Made by a program: the position numbers and the translations under genes
Assembly (NCBI GenBank): GCA_030550715.1
Contig: JAUQOU010000010.1
Location: 1 to 54,969 of the forward strand
Source of the DNA: a bacterium
Lineage (GTDB): Bacteria > Calescibacteriota > Calescibacteriia > Calescibacteriales > Calescibacteriaceae
DNA length: 54,969 nt
Direction of reading: 5' to 3'
The notes under the pieces: model-generated
What the model saw: the letters and a program-made list of their open reading frames with translations, nothing else
Databases searched by the model: none
What the model was told of the DNA's origin: nothing
Shown here: positions 8,666 to 16,604 of the stretch, one piece after another
How positions within the stretch are numbered: the first letter of the stretch is position 1
Layout: every line of letters begins with the position of its first letter

Positions 8666-9199
8666 TCACTTCAAGCTCTCTATTATTTTTTGTAGATCTG
8701 GATAATCTGCTGGGTTTTTTGCCCTGAACTCGTATATGATTTTGAGGTCTTTTATTCCAAAAAATGCGGGTCTCAAATATCTATCTCCTTTAATTCCATC
8801 TTTTACGAATTTGTAATCTTTTAAAGCAGTTATATTTTTTATTGTGTTTATAGTTGCAGGTATCATATCAAGAAAGTTTCCGCTCTCAACTCCATATAGT
8901 TTGTAGATTTTTTTATCTGGGTCTGGAATTATTATGAAGGGGAAATTGGGAAAATGTTTTAGGTAATCTTCTACTGAATGCTTTTGGCTGTTTACAAATA
9001 TTATTGTCTCAATTCCTTTTGATTTTAGTTCATCTTTCATTTTTAAAAGCCTCATTATGTCTGCTTGACACCATATACATCCCATATACCTATGAAAAGC
9101 TAAAATGTATTTTTTGTCTGCTTGAAGAGTTATTTTCTCTCCTTTGACATCTTCTGCTGTAAAGTTCGGAGCTACCGAACCTATTCCTACGGTAGGCAT
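8666..9199 (-). CDS. AhpC/TSA-like redoxin with CxxC motif
   Basis: A 177-residue thioredoxin-fold protein with no signal peptide, likely cytoplasmic. It has the peroxiredoxin-type opening APNFTAEDVKGEKITL and a redox motif C41-I-W-C44 in the position of the peroxidatic Cys region. PDKKIYKLYGV in the middle is typical of the AhpC/TSA family. The FHRYMGCIWC context resembles peroxiredoxin-like (PRX-like 2) proteins more than classic thioredoxins. Expected activity is thiol-dependent peroxide reduction or dithiol exchange; the substrate is unknown. It lies 6 bp after the kinase gene on the same strand and converges with thiL, 6 bp away. TAAATT sits 8 bp before the ATG. Confidence 0.8.
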   Translation of the reverse strand: MPTVGIGSVAPNFTAEDVKGEKITLQADKKYILAFHRYMGCIWCQADIMRLLKMKDELKSKGIETIIFVNSQKHSVEDYLKHFPNFPFIIIPDPDKKIYKLYGVESGNFLDMIPATINTIKNITALKDYKFVKDGIKGDRYLRPAFFGIKDLKIIYEFRAKNPADYPDLQKIIESLK

Positions 9200-9205
9200 A
9201 ACGAT

Positions 9206-9847
9206 TTAATTTAGTTTTGCGAAAACATCGGAAATGAAATTCAGGATTTTTTCAAAGCTTTTTTGAGAGTATGTTTTTTTGTATTCCTGTGCAAGTGAAA
9301 TTGCAGATTTCTCTTCTTTTTGAAAGATTAATCCTTTGTGTTTTAGAAAAGATATTACGAAGGAGAAAAATTGCGTTATGTTTTTGGGGTTTTCAGATAT
9401 CTGCGATGATTCAAAGTCAATGAGGAATGCTTTTTGACCGCTTACTATTATATTGTTGTAAGGTCTATGCATTTCGTTTTTTGATATTTTCATTTCATCA
9501 AGCTTTCTCGCCTGATAGAGTATGTCAAAGAAAAGATTTTTTATAGAACTCAAGTCCTTTTGATCGAGGACTTTTCCAAATCCCTCTCCTTCTATGAACC
9601 GTGTTATTATGAAATCATATCCCACTGCTATAAGGTCTGGACCTATTCTTTCTCTGTTGGCTATTTTGAGAATTTCGGCTTCTTTTTTTATGTTTTTTAT
9701 GAGGTTTTCATTTTTTGCTATTTTTATGGCTACTTTTTGGTTTTCAAACTTTCCGGTAAAAACAATTCCTCTCCACCCTTTTTTGAAAAATTTTACTTCT
9801 TCTATTTTTTTTATAAAATCCTGTCCTTTTTCATTTATTTCCTTCAA
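9206..9847 (-). CDS. Atypical Ser/Thr protein kinase-like protein
   Basis: A 213-residue compact kinase-like fold. K42 in VAIKIAK corresponds to the ATP-anchoring lysine, ITRFIEGEGF (81-90) to the hinge region, and D144 in LIDFESS to the metal-binding DFG Asp. The catalytic-loop segment is MHRPYNNIIV (126-135): the Asp of HRD/HxD is absent and Pro is there. This resembles a group of small predicted kinases found in archaea and some bacteria (COG2112 type) that have a histidine followed by RP in this loop. Substrate unknown. The start is a TTG at 9847; no in-frame ATG lies near. It sits 4 bp from the small gene upstream and 6 bp from the redoxin gene. Confidence 0.72.
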   Translation of the reverse strand: MKEINEKGQDFIKKIEEVKFFKKGWRGIVFTGKFENQKVAIKIAKNENLIKNIKKEAEILKIANRERIGPDLIAVGYDFIITRFIEGEGFGKVLDQKDLSSIKNLFFDILYQARKLDEMKISKNEMHRPYNNIIVSGQKAFLIDFESSQISENPKNITQFFSFVISFLKHKGLIFQKEEKSAISLAQEYKKTYSQKSFEKILNFISDVFAKLN

Positions 9848-9851
9848 GTTT

Positions 9852-10145
9852 TCAATCTTGAAGTTTTTTTGTGAGGATAGATTTTATGAGTTCTTCTATC
9901 AAAGATGCGGCTATTTGTGAGTTTTCTGCAGGTTTTGATTCTCTCTCCACATTTTCGCTTTCCTGAATACTTTTTATTATTTTTGGCACAAACTCTGTGA
10001 GTATTTTTGCGGTTTCTGATATTTCTGTTTTCTCTTTTATTTTCCCCTCAGATCTTACTATTTTTCCCTGTTGGCTTTTCTGGTTCTGTATATTCTCTAT
10101 TCTCGTTATATCTTTTGTGATTTTCACTTTTATTTCATCTGCCAT
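9852..10145 (-). CDS. Small hypothetical protein upstream of kinase gene
   Basis: A 97-residue protein that I do not recognise, rich in Lys, Glu and Ile. It probably has a disordered middle (about 25-45) and C-terminal helices (50-95). There is no cysteine cluster or membrane helix. The start is well supported: GGGGGTGAAGG lies just upstream of the ATG, one of the few strong Shine-Dalgarno-like sequences in the window. It is 4 bp upstream of the atypical kinase gene and thus probably co-translated with it. A kinase substrate or partner would be a guess from position only. Confidence 0.6.
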   Translation of the reverse strand: MADEIKVKITKDITRIENIQNQKSQQGKIVRSEGKIKEKTEISETAKILTEFVPKIIKSIQESENVERESKPAENSQIAASLIEELIKSILTKKLQD

Positions 10146-10332
10146 TTGCCTTCACCCCCGCCACATTTTTATAAATCGGAAATAATAAGTTTTTCTTAAA
10201 TTCTTCTTCCTTATCTTTTAAAATAATTTAAATTTTTGTCTATTCTTTCAATCAAGTGCTAACTGATTTCTTCAAAATTCAATCTTAATTCAATTTTAAA
10301 AATTTTTGTTTTATTTCAGATTAATTTCGTTT

Positions 10333-11871
10333 TCAGAGCTTTATGAATGTTGCCCTGAGAACATTTTTTATTTTTTTAAGTCCCTCAAGAATTTCTGGTT
10401 TCGGTACAGAATCAACATTTATGAGAGCTACCGCTTTCCCGCCGGGTTTTTCTCTCCCAAGGTGAATAGAAGCTATATTTATCATGTTATCTCCGAGAAA
10501 TGTTCCTATTTTACCTACGACTCCGGGTTTATCTTCGTTCTCAAGGAAGATTATGTTTCCTTCTGCGTTTGCTTCAAGTCGCATTGAGTTTATTTCGGTT
10601 ATTCTGCAAGAGCCGTTTATAACAGTTCCACCTATTGAGAACCTTCCTTCTGATGTTTCTATTTCAATCTTCACGTAATTTTGAAGCTCTTTTTCTATTT
10701 TTTCTCCGATAGATACTCCTTTTGATTTTATGAGGTTTTCTGCATTGAGTGGAGTTATCATTTCGCCGAATATGTTTTTGCCAAAGCCGTAGAGCACTCC
10801 AGATTTTGCTATGTATGACTCCGGAATTCCTGTTATTATCTTTATTTCTTTTACGGGAAAATTATACGCTTGGGACAGGAAGGAACCGAGTTTTTCTCCT
10901 AAATCAAAAAATTGTTTTTTCCCTTCTGGTATCGGGAAGAAGTTGACCGCATCTTGAATTATTCCGGACTTCAAAAATTTTATGATTTTTTCAGCTATTT
11001 CTATTGCTGCGTTTTTTTGTCCTTCAACTGTTGATGCTCCAAGATGCGGTGTCAAAACGACATCTTCAAGTTGAAGTAGAGGGTTATCTGGTGTGATTGG
11101 CTCTTTTTCAAAAACATCTATTGCAGCTCCCCATACTTTCTTTTTCTCTATATATTTTGCCAGTGCGATTTCGTCTATTATCCCGCCTCTTGCACAGTTT
11201 ATTATTATAACTCCGTCTTTCATCTCTTCAAACTCTTTCTCTCCTATCATGTTTTTTGTTTTATCTGTGAGGGGAACATGCACTGTTATTATATCTGCTC
11301 TTTTCAAAAGTTCTTGAAATGAAACTTTTTCAAACCTTTCATCTTCTACGAATGGGTCATAAAATATCACATTCATTCCGATTGCCTTTGATAGTTCTGC
11401 AACCTTTCTTCCGATGTTTCCCAATCCTATTATACCTATTGTTTTCCCGTGAAGTTCTTTTCCTATGAATTTGCTCTTCTCCCATTTTCCTGATTTTACA
11501 GATAGGTGTGCCTGAGGTATTTTTCTTGCTATTGCGAAAAGCATAGCTAATGTATGTTCTGCTGTTGTAAGTGCTGCTCCAAGAGTGTTCATAACCACTA
11601 TTCCTTTTTCTGTTGCTGTCTTTACATCTATGTTATCTACTCCTATTCCAGCTCGACCTATCACTCTGAGGTTTTTAGAATTTTCTATTGCTTTTTTTGT
11701 CACTTTTGTTGCTGACCTGACTATTAATGCTGAGAACTCTCCTGATGAGAGAAGCTCTACGAGTTCTTTTTCTTCTAATTTTTTTCTTTCCTCAACTTCA
11801 AAATGTTCTTTTAACTTTTCTATCCCTGCTCTGTCTAACTCATCACAAACCAATATTTTTCCGTTTTTCAT
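10333..11871 (-). CDS. serA: D-3-phosphoglycerate dehydrogenase
   Basis: SerA oxidises 3-phosphoglycerate to 3-phosphohydroxypyruvate with NAD+, the first step of serine synthesis. This is the long form (512 aa from the ATG at 11871). It has the D-isomer dehydrogenase substrate domain (ALIVRSATKVTKKAI), an NAD fold with GIIGLGNIGRKVAEL near 145, NCARGGIIDE near 225 and the catalytic His in LTPHLGAST near 278. An intervening (ASB-like) domain spans about 315-435, and a C-terminal ACT domain follows (ENEDKPGVVGKIGTFLGDN, MINIASIHLGREKPGGKA), where serine commonly binds as feedback inhibitor. A TTG at 11877 would add two residues; the ATG is preceded by TAAAAT with 8 bp spacing. Confidence 0.95.
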   Translation of the reverse strand: MKNGKILVCDELDRAGIEKLKEHFEVEERKKLEEKELVELLSSGEFSALIVRSATKVTKKAIENSKNLRVIGRAGIGVDNIDVKTATEKGIVVMNTLGAALTTAEHTLAMLFAIARKIPQAHLSVKSGKWEKSKFIGKELHGKTIGIIGLGNIGRKVAELSKAIGMNVIFYDPFVEDERFEKVSFQELLKRADIITVHVPLTDKTKNMIGEKEFEEMKDGVIIINCARGGIIDEIALAKYIEKKKVWGAAIDVFEKEPITPDNPLLQLEDVVLTPHLGASTVEGQKNAAIEIAEKIIKFLKSGIIQDAVNFFPIPEGKKQFFDLGEKLGSFLSQAYNFPVKEIKIITGIPESYIAKSGVLYGFGKNIFGEMITPLNAENLIKSKGVSIGEKIEKELQNYVKIEIETSEGRFSIGGTVINGSCRITEINSMRLEANAEGNIIFLENEDKPGVVGKIGTFLGDNMINIASIHLGREKPGGKAVALINVDSVPKPEILEGLKKIKNVLRATFIKL

Positions 11872-11879
11872 TATCAAAT

Positions 11880-11885
11880 ATTTTA
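11880..11885 (-). promoter_or_regulatory. TAAAAT -10 element, 8 bp before serA ATG
   Basis: Reverse strand TAAAAT, then ATTTGATA and the ATG at 11871; no Shine-Dalgarno sequence. A second TAAAAT overlaps it at 11885-11890. Confidence 0.45.
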
Positions 11886-11937
11886 TTTTACGAAGTTTTC
11901 TGTTTTTATCTTTTTCAAACTTTTTGTTTTGTTAGTT

Positions 11938-12924
11938 TTAGTTTTCTGTTTCTCCTATTGATTTGAAACCTTTTTTCAGAAACCTGTTTATATAATCTGA
12001 TATTTTTTCTTGAAGGTTTTGAGTTTTTTTGATGTCGTAGCCGGCTTTTATGAGTTTTTGAACTTTCGCCTCGGTAAAATACTGATACTGATTTTTTATT
12101 TCCTCGGGCATATCAAAGTACTCTATTTTGGCTTCTTTTCCGATCGCTTCGAAGGTGAATTTCACAAGTTCGTTGAAGGAGTGAGCTTTTCCCGTTCCCA
12201 CATTGAATATTCCTGTTTGTGATTTTTTATATAAAAAAAGTGTTATATCAACTGCATCAAGAACATAAATGAAATCTCTTTTTTGTTCTCCGTCTGGTAT
12301 TTCTGGAATATATGATTTGAACAATCTCACTTTTCCGTGAGTTATTATTTGTTCGTAAGCTTTTATTGCGAAGCTTCTCATATCTCCTTTGTGATATTCG
12401 TTGGGACCGAAGACGTTGAAGAATTTGAGTCCGAGTGCGTATTTTAAAAAGCCATTCTTTTTGAGCCAGAGATCAAAAAGGTGTTTTGACATTGCGTATG
12501 GATTAAGAGGTTTGAGTTTTTCGAGTTTTTGTTCGTCATCGTCAAATCCGTTTTCGCCAGAGCCGTAGGTTGCTGCCGAGGAAGCATAAACAAACCTTAT
12601 TTTTTTTGAGAACGCAATTTCAAAGAGCTTTTTTGAGAACTCGTAGTTTTCTTTCAGAACCAGTCCGAAATCCTTTTCTGTTGTTGATGTCTTTGCTCCA
12701 AAATGAAATATAACTTCTACACCTTTGGCGGACCGAAGATAATCGAATACATCTTCTTTATCTATAAGATCGTAGAATTTAAGCCCTATGAGATTTTTCC
12801 ATTTTGATTGACTTGCAGAGTTTTTGAACGAATCTACGATCAGAATTTTATCTTCACCTTCCTGATTGAGTTTCCATACAAGGACGCTTCCTATGAATCC
12901 TGCTCCACCCGTGACCACAACCAT
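11938..12924 (-). CDS. hldD: ADP-L-glycero-D-manno-heptose 6-epimerase
   Basis: HldD (RfaD) converts ADP-D-glycero- to ADP-L-glycero-manno-heptose, the precursor of the LPS inner core, so it marks a Gram-negative envelope. The 328-residue extended SDR protein begins with the NADP-binding VTGGAGFIGS (4-13), has a catalytic YAMSK motif (about 140) and the family-specific GPNEYHKGDMRS segment (about 170-181). NVGTGKAHSFNEL near 245 is also typical. It overlaps the upstream LigD-type phosphoesterase gene by 34 bp on the same strand, so it probably depends on that gene's transcription. It is 66 bp upstream of serA. No heptosyltransferase genes are visible here. Confidence 0.93.
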   Translation of the reverse strand: MVVVTGGAGFIGSVLVWKLNQEGEDKILIVDSFKNSASQSKWKNLIGLKFYDLIDKEDVFDYLRSAKGVEVIFHFGAKTSTTEKDFGLVLKENYEFSKKLFEIAFSKKIRFVYASSAATYGSGENGFDDDEQKLEKLKPLNPYAMSKHLFDLWLKKNGFLKYALGLKFFNVFGPNEYHKGDMRSFAIKAYEQIITHGKVRLFKSYIPEIPDGEQKRDFIYVLDAVDITLFLYKKSQTGIFNVGTGKAHSFNELVKFTFEAIGKEAKIEYFDMPEEIKNQYQYFTEAKVQKLIKAGYDIKKTQNLQEKISDYINRFLKKGFKSIGETEN

Positions 12925-13376
12925 TTTTTTTCTTCCTCCTTATTTTTCCCTCTGAAAGGAATGAGAGCAAATCTTCCTTTTATTTTTTGTCCTTCAAGTT
13001 CAAATATGATTTTGTTTTTGCTCACTTTTAACCATTTCACTTTTCCTCTATCGTATATTTTTACTTCTCCTGCTCCATACATTCCCTTTGGTATTGTGCC
13101 TTCAAATGAGTTGTATTCTACGGGATGTGGTTCTGTTTCAATTGCGAGGAGTTTTTCTCCTGCTTCTGGAAATTTAGCTTTCGGAATAGCAAAACTCCAC
13201 ATTACGCTCTCTCTTTTTTTTATATGAATACCGAGTTTTGAGTATGATTCAATATCCATGCTTTCAAAGTCATCATCGGTTGCTGGTACTTCCAGTCGCA
13301 GGTCCCAGTGAAACCTTGTGGCTTTGTGAGAGTGTATTACAAATTCCCCTTCTTTTCCCTCCTCAGGCATTTTCAT
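12891..13376 (-). CDS. Stand-alone LigD-type 3'-phosphoesterase domain protein
   Basis: A 161-residue protein (from ATG 13376) that consists only of the 3'-phosphoesterase (PE) domain known from bacterial LigD. Visible residues are H17, H23 and D25 with the same H-x5-H-x-D spacing as in Pseudomonas LigD, R27 two residues later, and an HPVEY motif near 85 giving the second His/Tyr pair. KGMYGAGEVKIYDRG follows. PE domains trim 3'-phosphate or ribonucleotide ends before non-homologous end joining. No ligase, polymerase or Ku gene is in the window. A TTG at 13385 is the alternative start, but TAAAAT lies 8 bp before the ATG. The stop is TAG, and the gene overlaps hldD by 34 bp. Confidence 0.9.
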   Translation of the reverse strand: MKMPEEGKEGEFVIHSHKATRFHWDLRLEVPATDDDFESMDIESYSKLGIHIKKRESVMWSFAIPKAKFPEAGEKLLAIETEPHPVEYNSFEGTIPKGMYGAGEVKIYDRGKVKWLKVSKNKIIFELEGQKIKGRFALIPFRGKNKEEEKKWLWSRVEQDS

Positions 13377-13384
13377 AAAGAACA

Positions 13385-13390
13385 ATTTTA
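13385..13390 (-). promoter_or_regulatory. TAAAAT -10 element, 8 bp before LigD-PE ATG
   Basis: Reverse strand TAAAAT, then TGTTCTTT and the ATG at 13376. It supports this ATG over the TTG at 13385. Confidence 0.45.
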
Positions 13391-13501
13391 TTTTTTAGAT
13401 TTTACCTTTTTATTCTTTCCAGATTGCTTTTGCTTTTTACCGCTTATGTTCCAACGCGAAAACTCTTCTATCATTGATATTTTCATTTATAAATTTTCTG
13501 T

Positions 13502-14074
13502 ATGAGTAAGGAGAGTATAGATAAGTTGAGGGAGAAAATACTGAAGCTGGGAGAGATTTCAGGGAAACTTGAGCTATTTTATCTGAAACGCGGGGTGGTA
13601 AAGCGAGCTCAAAAAATCATAGCACGTTTCAGTCCAGATGAAATGATAGAAACCATAAAAAACATGGGACTTAACAAAACAGAAAGGGAAATATTAGAGG
13701 ATTTTGTAAAATATATGATTTCTCATAAGTATGCTTTCAAATCAAGACCTGAATATATCAATTTGAGGTTGCATGTTCCCAAAGATAAAATCGCAAAAAT
13801 TCTCGAAGAGAAAAAAATCAGTTTTAGAAAACTCGTTATCGATATCCTCCTCAGAAGATTTCCACCAGATTTTAAGGTGATAAATTTTTCTGTGAAGAGT
13901 TATAAAAAATCTTTTAAGTTTGATCAAGTTCTCATTCCCAGAAAATACTTTGATTTTATATGTAAGCGAATTGAAAAAGAATACGGTGGAAGAAAATCAA
14001 AAAAAGAGATGAAAAAAGAGATAAAAAGATTTATAGAGAGTGAGATAAAAAAACTTCTTGGAGAGATTGGTTAA
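13502..14074 (+). CDS. Hypothetical basic helical protein
   Basis: A 190-residue protein that I do not recognise. It is strongly basic and mostly helical. Residues 1-85 contain a DEMIETIKNMGLNKTEREILEDF-type helix pair. The centre has LRLHVPKDKIAKILEEKKISFRKLVIDILLRR, which could be a small nucleic-acid binding region. The C-terminal 40 residues are almost all Lys/Glu/Arg/Ile. No membrane segment or cysteine cluster is present. TATAAA lies 8 bp before the ATG and there is no Shine-Dalgarno sequence. It is divergent from the LigD-PE/hldD unit and 46 bp upstream of the cobI-like gene. Nucleic-acid binding is only a suggestion from composition. Confidence 0.6.
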   Translation: MSKESIDKLREKILKLGEISGKLELFYLKRGVVKRAQKIIARFSPDEMIETIKNMGLNKTEREILEDFVKYMISHKYAFKSRPEYINLRLHVPKDKIAKILEEKKISFRKLVIDILLRRFPPDFKVINFSVKSYKKSFKFDQVLIPRKYFDFICKRIEKEYGGRKSKKEMKKEIKRFIESEIKKLLGEIG

Positions 14075-14120
14075 ATTTGAAATTTGTTTTTCTTTTTGTT
14101 TGAATTAGAAAAATTCTTAT

Positions 14121-14933
14121 ATGGTCAATAAGTTGTGGTGCGTTGGAGTTGGACCAGGCGACCCAAATCTCATAACGCTATACGGCAAGCAAGTAATAGA
14201 AAGCTCTGATGTCATATTCTGTCCTGTAAAATCTGTTCATTCCGAAAGCTTTGCTCTTGAGACAGTCAGAAAAATAATTGCTCTTGAAGGCAAAGAGATA
14301 GTAAAGCTTATTTTTCCCATGACTACGAAGGAAGATAAAGCAAGACCTTACTGGCTTTCCGCATACGAAAAGATAAAAGAAAAAGTCGTTTCAGGAAAAA
14401 AATGCGTTTTCATAGTTGAAGGAGATCCTCTTATTTTCTCAACATTCAACAGTGTTCTTGAAATCATAAATCAAAAAAAAGAGTTTGATGTGGAGATAGT
14501 TCCTGGTATATCTTCTTTTCAGATTATGGCGTGTAGGGTGAAATTGCCCGTTGTTGATGGAGACGAAATCCTTGTCATCATGCCTGCTTCAATGAAAGAG
14601 AAATCAGGTTGTAGAACCGCTCAGCTCAGAGATGATTTTGAAAAGATACTTGAAATTTCTTCCACTGTTTTTGTTTTGAAATCTGGAAGGGTTATGAACC
14701 AGCTGATGGAAGCTTTATCGGGAAGAGAAAACATCAAGGTTTTTTTCGGTGAGCTTTGCGGGACAGAGAACGAGTTCATTTCAGAACTCAACGATGATTT
14801 GAAAAGCAGAGAAAATCACTACTTTTCTATTGTGATGATAAAAAAGGAAGAAAAAGAAGTTGATTTTGGTTTAGCAGAGGGAAAAGAAAGAGGTGTTCGG
14901 GCATCTCAATCTGTTTTCGGTCGGAATGATTAA
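14121..14933 (+). CDS. cobI: Precorrin-2/cobalt-factor II C20-methyltransferase
   Basis: A 270-residue SAM-dependent tetrapyrrole methylase. It has the family motif VGVGPGDPNLITL at residues 8-20, the IFCPVK segment at 32-37 typical of CobI/CbiL, EGDPLIFST near 110 and EIVPGISSFQ near 136. These proteins methylate C20 of precorrin-2 (aerobic) or cobalt-factor II (anaerobic); sequence reading alone does not separate the two, so CbiL is the alternative name. The C-terminal 25 residues are charged and look like an add-on. No other cobalamin gene lies in the window. The gene ends 24 bp before the ThDP enzyme, so co-transcription is plausible. Confidence 0.85.
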   Translation: MVNKLWCVGVGPGDPNLITLYGKQVIESSDVIFCPVKSVHSESFALETVRKIIALEGKEIVKLIFPMTTKEDKARPYWLSAYEKIKEKVVSGKKCVFIVEGDPLIFSTFNSVLEIINQKKEFDVEIVPGISSFQIMACRVKLPVVDGDEILVIMPASMKEKSGCRTAQLRDDFEKILEISSTVFVLKSGRVMNQLMEALSGRENIKVFFGELCGTENEFISELNDDLKSRENHYFSIVMIKKEEKEVDFGLAEGKERGVRASQSVFGRND

Positions 14934-14957
14934 GTTAGTTGATGGAGGTAAAAAGAT

Positions 14958-16583
14958 ATGACGGGAGGAAGATTGGTTGGAAAGATCTTAGCAAAGTATG
15001 GGGTCAAAAACCTTCACACTTTATGTGGCGGACATATAATGGAAATATATGAAGGTTGTGCAGATTACGGAGTAAGGGTTGTTGATTACAGGCACGAGCA
15101 AGCTGCTGTTTTCGCAGCAGATGCTGCTGGTAGGGTCAGCGGGATTCCAGGCGTTGCTGCACTTACTGCTGGTCCCGGAGTGATGAACGGTGTGACGGGG
15201 GTAGCGAACGCGTGGAGAGCTCAATCACCTCTTATACTCATAGGCGGACAAGCTCCTACTTTTTTAAGGGGTAAAGGTGCTTTGCAAGAACTTGACCACG
15301 TATCTGTTCTCAAACCTATAACAAAATGGGCGGTTCAAGTCCCAGATACAAAATCAATACCAGATTACCTTTCAAGAGCTTTCAGAGCTGCTATGGATGG
15401 AGTACCAGGTCCAGTATATATTGAAATGCCTATGGATATACTATTTAGTCCTTCGGAAGATCTTTCCGCTCTTGAGTATTCATTTACAAGACCTCGTGCG
15501 GATGAAAAGGTGGTTCAGGAGATTCTTTCGGCAATCAAGAGGTCTCAAAAGCCAGTTATTATTATGGGGAGTCAGATAGCGTGGTCATCTTTTAAAGATA
15601 AAGTCAAATATATAGTAGGTAAGCTTGGCATTCCTGTTTTTTTGAACGGACTTGCAAGGGGCTGTCTTGGGAAGGAGCATCCTTTGCTTTTCAGGTTTTG
15701 CAGGAAGCAAGCTCTTGCTAATGCCGACCTCGTTATTCTTGCGGGAGTTCCTCTTGACTTTCGGCTTGACTACGGCAGGCAGATAAGAGATGATGCTTTT
15801 CTTGTTCGGCTTGACCTTGACCCGGAGGAACTGAAGAGAAACAGGGAGGGAAATATTTCTGTGGTTTGTGACCCGCTTTCTGCTCTTGCAGAGGTTGCCG
15901 AAAGATTTGATAACTCAAATAGATTTGAAAGGTGGATTGACGAGTTGAAAGGTTATGAAGAGGAGAGACGGCGAAATTCCTATCTCGAAGCATCACAAGA
16001 CACAATACCTATAAATCCTTTGAGGTTGTGTCGTGACCTTGCGGATTTTATTGATTCTCTCGGGGAAAAGGTGATAATAGTTGGTGATGGAGGAGATATA
16101 GTTGGAGCCTCTGCTTATTTTCTCAAACCGACTCACCTTGGCGGGTGGCTTGACCCGGGTCCGCTTGGAACTCTTGGAGTTGGAGCTCCCTTTGCCATAG
16201 GTGCTAAACTTGAAAAACCCGACCACGATGTATTTGTTCTTTTTGGTGATGGCGCATTTGGATTTAACGGTTTTGAGTATGATACAGCGGTCAGGCTTGA
16301 AGTACCTTTTGTTGGAGTTGTTGGGCTTGATGGAGCGTGGACTCAGATAAAAAGGGCGCAGGTTCCTATGTATGGCAGAGCTATTGCAACGGAGCTCGGA
16401 TATACAAGATACGATAAGGTTGTCGAAGCTCTTGGAGGATATGGTGAGTATGTTGAAAATCCATCAGAAATTATTCCGGCTCTTTCAAGAGCGTTAGAAT
16501 TTTCAAGGAAGAATAAAAAACCATCTTGCGTTAATGTCAGAATAGGAGAAACAGAGTTCCGCAAGGGCTCAATATCTATGTAA
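14958..16583 (+). CDS. ThDP-dependent enzyme of the acetolactate synthase-like / 2-hydroxyacyl-CoA lyase group
   Basis: A 541-residue thiamine diphosphate enzyme. The N-terminal PYR domain carries the catalytic Glu (E47 in DYRHEQAA), a central domain spans about 190-320, and the C-terminal PP domain has the Mg-ThDP motif GDGAFGF at 430-436 and VVGLDGAWTQI at 454-464. Asp458 occupies the second metal-ligand position, as in the VGND-A/G-W subgroup that includes human ILVBL and 2-hydroxyacyl-CoA lyase-like proteins. The FAD-type acetolactate synthase signature is not convincing. Expected chemistry is cleavage or formation of a C-C bond next to a carbonyl; the substrate is unknown. A strong GGAGGT lies 9 bp before the ATG, and the gene looks more GC-rich than its neighbours. 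Confidence 0.82.
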   Translation: MTGGRLVGKILAKYGVKNLHTLCGGHIMEIYEGCADYGVRVVDYRHEQAAVFAADAAGRVSGIPGVAALTAGPGVMNGVTGVANAWRAQSPLILIGGQAPTFLRGKGALQELDHVSVLKPITKWAVQVPDTKSIPDYLSRAFRAAMDGVPGPVYIEMPMDILFSPSEDLSALEYSFTRPRADEKVVQEILSAIKRSQKPVIIMGSQIAWSSFKDKVKYIVGKLGIPVFLNGLARGCLGKEHPLLFRFCRKQALANADLVILAGVPLDFRLDYGRQIRDDAFLVRLDLDPEELKRNREGNISVVCDPLSALAEVAERFDNSNRFERWIDELKGYEEERRRNSYLEASQDTIPINPLRLCRDLADFIDSLGEKVIIVGDGGDIVGASAYFLKPTHLGGWLDPGPLGTLGVGAPFAIGAKLEKPDHDVFVLFGDGAFGFNGFEYDTAVRLEVPFVGVVGLDGAWTQIKRAQVPMYGRAIATELGYTRYDKVVEALGGYGEYVENPSEIIPALSRALEFSRKNKKPSCVNVRIGETEFRKGSISM

Positions 16584-16604
16584 AAAAATAAAAATAATAA
16601 AATT

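Noticed and set aside
14958-16583. Loss of the Mg-ligand Asn in the ThDP enzyme (VVGLDGAW)
   Set aside because: Counting from D431 places Asp458, not Leu457, at the ligand position, as in the VGND-type subgroup. The site looks functional.
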